64,000 nt of DNA from CAMYKD01 sp041617155 (GTDB lineage Bacteria; Pseudomonadota; Alphaproteobacteria; Kiloniellales; JAKSDN01), in assembly GCA_041617155.1 (NCBI GenBank), contig JBFJPL010000003.1, positions 1-64,000 on the forward strand. Direction: 5' to 3'. Numbering within the stretch: position 1 is the stretch's first letter; every line of letters starts with the position of its first letter. Positions 62,373 to 64,000 of the stretch are shown here, piece after piece. The position numbers and the translations under genes were made by a program. Below the pieces are notes generated by a model that saw nothing but the letters and a program-made list of their open reading frames with translations, was not told the origin of the DNA and searched no databases.

Positions 62373-63587
62373 TCAACCCATGGCCTTTTGGAGGTTTTCG
62401 TCCAACTTATCCATGAACTGGCCGGTCGTCAGCCACTTCTGGTCGGGTGAGATCAACAGGGCGAGGTCCTTGGTCATGTCGCCGGACTCGACCGTGTCGA
62501 CGCAGACCCGCTCGAGCAGCTTGGCGAAGTCGACCACCTCCGGCGTGCCGTCGAACTCGCCCCGGTAGGCGAGGCCGCGGGTCCAGGCGAAGATCGAGGC
62601 GATCGGGTTGGTCGAGGTGTCCCGGCCCTGCTGGTGCAGGCGATAGTGCCGGGTCACCGTGCCGTGGGCCGCTTCGGCCTCGATCGTCTTGCCGTCGGGC
62701 GTCATCAGCACCGAGGTCATCAGCCCGAGCGAGCCGAAGCCCTGGGCCACCGTGTCGGACTGGACGTCGCCGTCGTAGTTCTTACAGGCCCAGACGAAGC
62801 CGCCCGACCATTTCATCGCGGCGGCCACCATGTCGTCGATCAGCCGGTGCTCGTAGGTGATCTTCTTGGCCGCGAACTTGTCCTGGAATTCTTGGTCGAA
62901 GATCTCCTGGAAGAGGTCCTTGAAGCGGCCGTCGTAAGCCTTGAGGATGGTGTTCTTGGTCGAGAGGTAGAGCGGCCAGCCGAGCCCCAGCGCGTAGTTC
63001 ATGCAGGCCCGCGCGAAGCCGCGGATCGATTCGTCGAGGTTGTACATGCCCATGGCGACGCCGGGCTCGGGAAAATCGAAGACCTCGCGGCTGATCGGCT
63101 CGCCGCCGTCCGCCGGCGTGAAGGTCAAGGTCAGCTTGCCCGGGCCCGGCACCAGGAAATCGGTCGCCCGGTACTGGTCGCCGAAGGCGTGGCGCCCGAT
63201 CACGATGGGCTCGGTCCAGCCGGGCACGAGCCGCGGCACGTTCTGCATGATGATCGGCTGGCGGAACACCGTGCCGCCCAGGATGTTGCGGATCGTGCCG
63301 TTGGGCGAGCGCCACATCTTCTTCAAACCGAACTCCTCGACCCGGGCTTCGTCCGGGGTGATGGTCGCGCACTTGACGCCGACGCCGTACCGCTGGATGG
63401 CGTTGGCCGAGTCGATGGTGATCTGGTCGTCGCTCCGGTCCCGGCTCTGGATCGATAGGTCGAAGTACTTCAGGTCGACGTCGAGATAGGGCTGGATCAG
63501 CTTCTCCTTGATCATCGCCCAGATGATCCGCGTCATCTCGTCGCCGTCCAGCTCGACGATCGGATTCTTGACCTTGATCTTGGCCAT
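62373..63587 (-). CDS. icd: NADP-dependent isocitrate dehydrogenase
   Basis: This is a 404-residue enzyme from the ATG at 63587 (MAKIKVKNPIVELDGDEMTR), preceded by GGAGG; a start 5 codons earlier is less likely. Motifs match the monomer-fold eukaryote-type NADP enzyme: KMWRSPNGTIRNILGGTVFR, GWTEPIVIGRHAFGDQYRA, YDGDVQSDTVAQGFGSLGLM and EAAHGTVTRHYRLHQQGRDT. It oxidises isocitrate to 2-oxoglutarate in the TCA cycle. In related genomes icd commonly follows alaS; here the dpp operon and cyclophilin lie between them. Confidence 0.97.
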   Translation of the reverse strand: MAKIKVKNPIVELDGDEMTRIIWAMIKEKLIQPYLDVDLKYFDLSIQSRDRSDDQITIDSANAIQRYGVGVKCATITPDEARVEEFGLKKMWRSPNGTIRNILGGTVFRQPIIMQNVPRLVPGWTEPIVIGRHAFGDQYRATDFLVPGPGKLTLTFTPADGGEPISREVFDFPEPGVAMGMYNLDESIRGFARACMNYALGLGWPLYLSTKNTILKAYDGRFKDLFQEIFDQEFQDKFAAKKITYEHRLIDDMVAAAMKWSGGFVWACKNYDGDVQSDTVAQGFGSLGLMTSVLMTPDGKTIEAEAAHGTVTRHYRLHQQGRDTSTNPIASIFAWTRGLAYRGEFDGTPEVVDFAKLLERVCVDTVESGDMTKDLALLISPDQKWLTTGQFMDKLDENLQKAMG

Positions 63588-63788
63588 CGATGCCTCCGCC
63601 ACTCAGACCCGGGGTGCCGCGCTTACCGGCGCGCCTTTGCGCGGCAAGATAACAGCCTTTGCCGGCAGCGCAAGTCAGGCGCGCGGTGCGGAAAGGACCT
63701 TCGATAGAAGAGCCGTGCGGCCGGAAGCGCTAAGCCACTTTACCGGTCCGCGCGGCGATTGGAACAGTCCGGATCCAGGCGACCCACT

Positions 63789-64000
63789 TTACGAAAGCTG
63801 GCCCATTTTTTCGAGCAGCCGCTTATGGACATCGAGTTCCGACATTATGAAGTCTTTCAGCATCGCCCGCTTGAGCCAATGTCGGGCGAGCGACTTCTTC
63901 TTCGCATAGCTCCGCCATTCGTCGGTCTTCTCGACTTTCGTGAACAGTTTTTCGTAGAACACCAGGGCCTTCCGCGGCACGTTGAGCGGCGCCATGACGC
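63789..64000 (-). CDS. C-terminal end of a TctC/Bug-type solute-binding protein (partial, runs off right edge)
   Basis: The final 70 residues of a minus-strand gene are visible: GVMAPLNVPRKALVFYEKLF, TKVEKTDEWRSYAKKKSLAR, HWLKRAMLKDFIMSELDVHK and RLLEKMGQLS. This agrees with the C-terminus of tripartite tricarboxylate transporter binding proteins (pattern xVMAPxxxPxxxxxYYExLFxKV...EW). The frame is open to the window edge, so the ATG at 63995 is internal rather than the start. Identification rests on a short segment. Confidence 0.75.
   Translation of the reverse strand, partial: VMAPLNVPRKALVFYEKLFTKVEKTDEWRSYAKKKSLARHWLKRAMLKDFIMSELDVHKRLLEKMGQLS

Overview
This window is high-GC DNA from an alphaproteobacterium, most likely of the Rhodospirillales/Kiloniellales type. 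Three things support this: the FlbD/FliX/FlaF/FlbT flagellar regulators, the CckA-CtrA-SciP cell-cycle pathway signature, and the recA-alaS neighbourhood. About 51 kb is an almost complete flagellar locus followed by cckA. The rest is housekeeping and transport (recA, alaS, a five-gene dipeptide ABC transporter, a cyclophilin, isocitrate dehydrogenase and the end of a TctC-like gene). I recognised no rRNA, tRNA, CRISPR array or intact insertion sequence.

Layout. 1-9.2 kb (minus strand): fliF-fliG-fliH-fliN-motA-flbD-flhA-flhF, an operon for the MS ring, switch, stator, sigma54 activator and export gate. 9.5-9.8 kb: sciP. 10-13.5 kb: hook operon fliK-flgD-flgE. 14-15.5 kb: a coiled-coil protein gene with an interrupted secretion leader and otherwise empty DNA. 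15.5-24 kb: flaF/flbT, the sugar enzyme PseB, two putative flagellin glycosyltransferases (Maf and FlmG families) and two flagellin genes. 24-30.3 kb: an unrecognised coiled-coil gene, then flgL-flgK-flgN-flgJ-flgI. 30.5-32 kb: flaG-like, fliX, dksA. 32-35.4 kb: flgF-flgG-flgA-flgH. 35.7-43 kb (plus strand): fliL-fliM followed by an accessory motor block (DUF6468-like, MotE-like, a MotB-like protein without the proton-binding Asp, MotB, and a 1016-residue TPR protein). 43-45 kb (minus): csrA, fhlB-like, an unknown small gene, fliO, fliP. 45.2-51.2 kb (plus): flgB-flgC-fliE-fliQ-fliR-flhB-cckA. 51.3-64 kb: a decayed multicopper oxidase fragment, recA, alaS, dppABCDF, cyclophilin, icd and a partial tctC.

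Regulatory logic read from the DNA. Early flagellar promoters (fliF, sciP, flbT, pseB/maf, fliX, fliL, flgB and others) carry exact or one-mismatch CtrA boxes (TTAA-N7-TTAA). Late promoters (fliK, flgI, flgF and both flagellins) each carry a sigma54 -24/-12 element, mostly about 50 bases before the start codon. Roughly 50-130 bases upstream of these lie one to three copies of a palindrome, CGGCAR-N3-TTRCCG, which I infer is the binding site of the FlbD protein encoded at 2888-4267. One copy sits beside the CtrA box of the fliF operon, which itself encodes FlbD; this would allow feedback repression as known in Caulobacter. CckA (input to CtrA) and SciP (brake on CtrA) are both encoded here, so the window holds much of the class II to class III flagellar hierarchy.

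Least explained items: the TPR protein plus Asp-less MotB block, the coiled-coil protein between the flagellins and flgL, and the presence of both Maf- and FlmG-type transferases.
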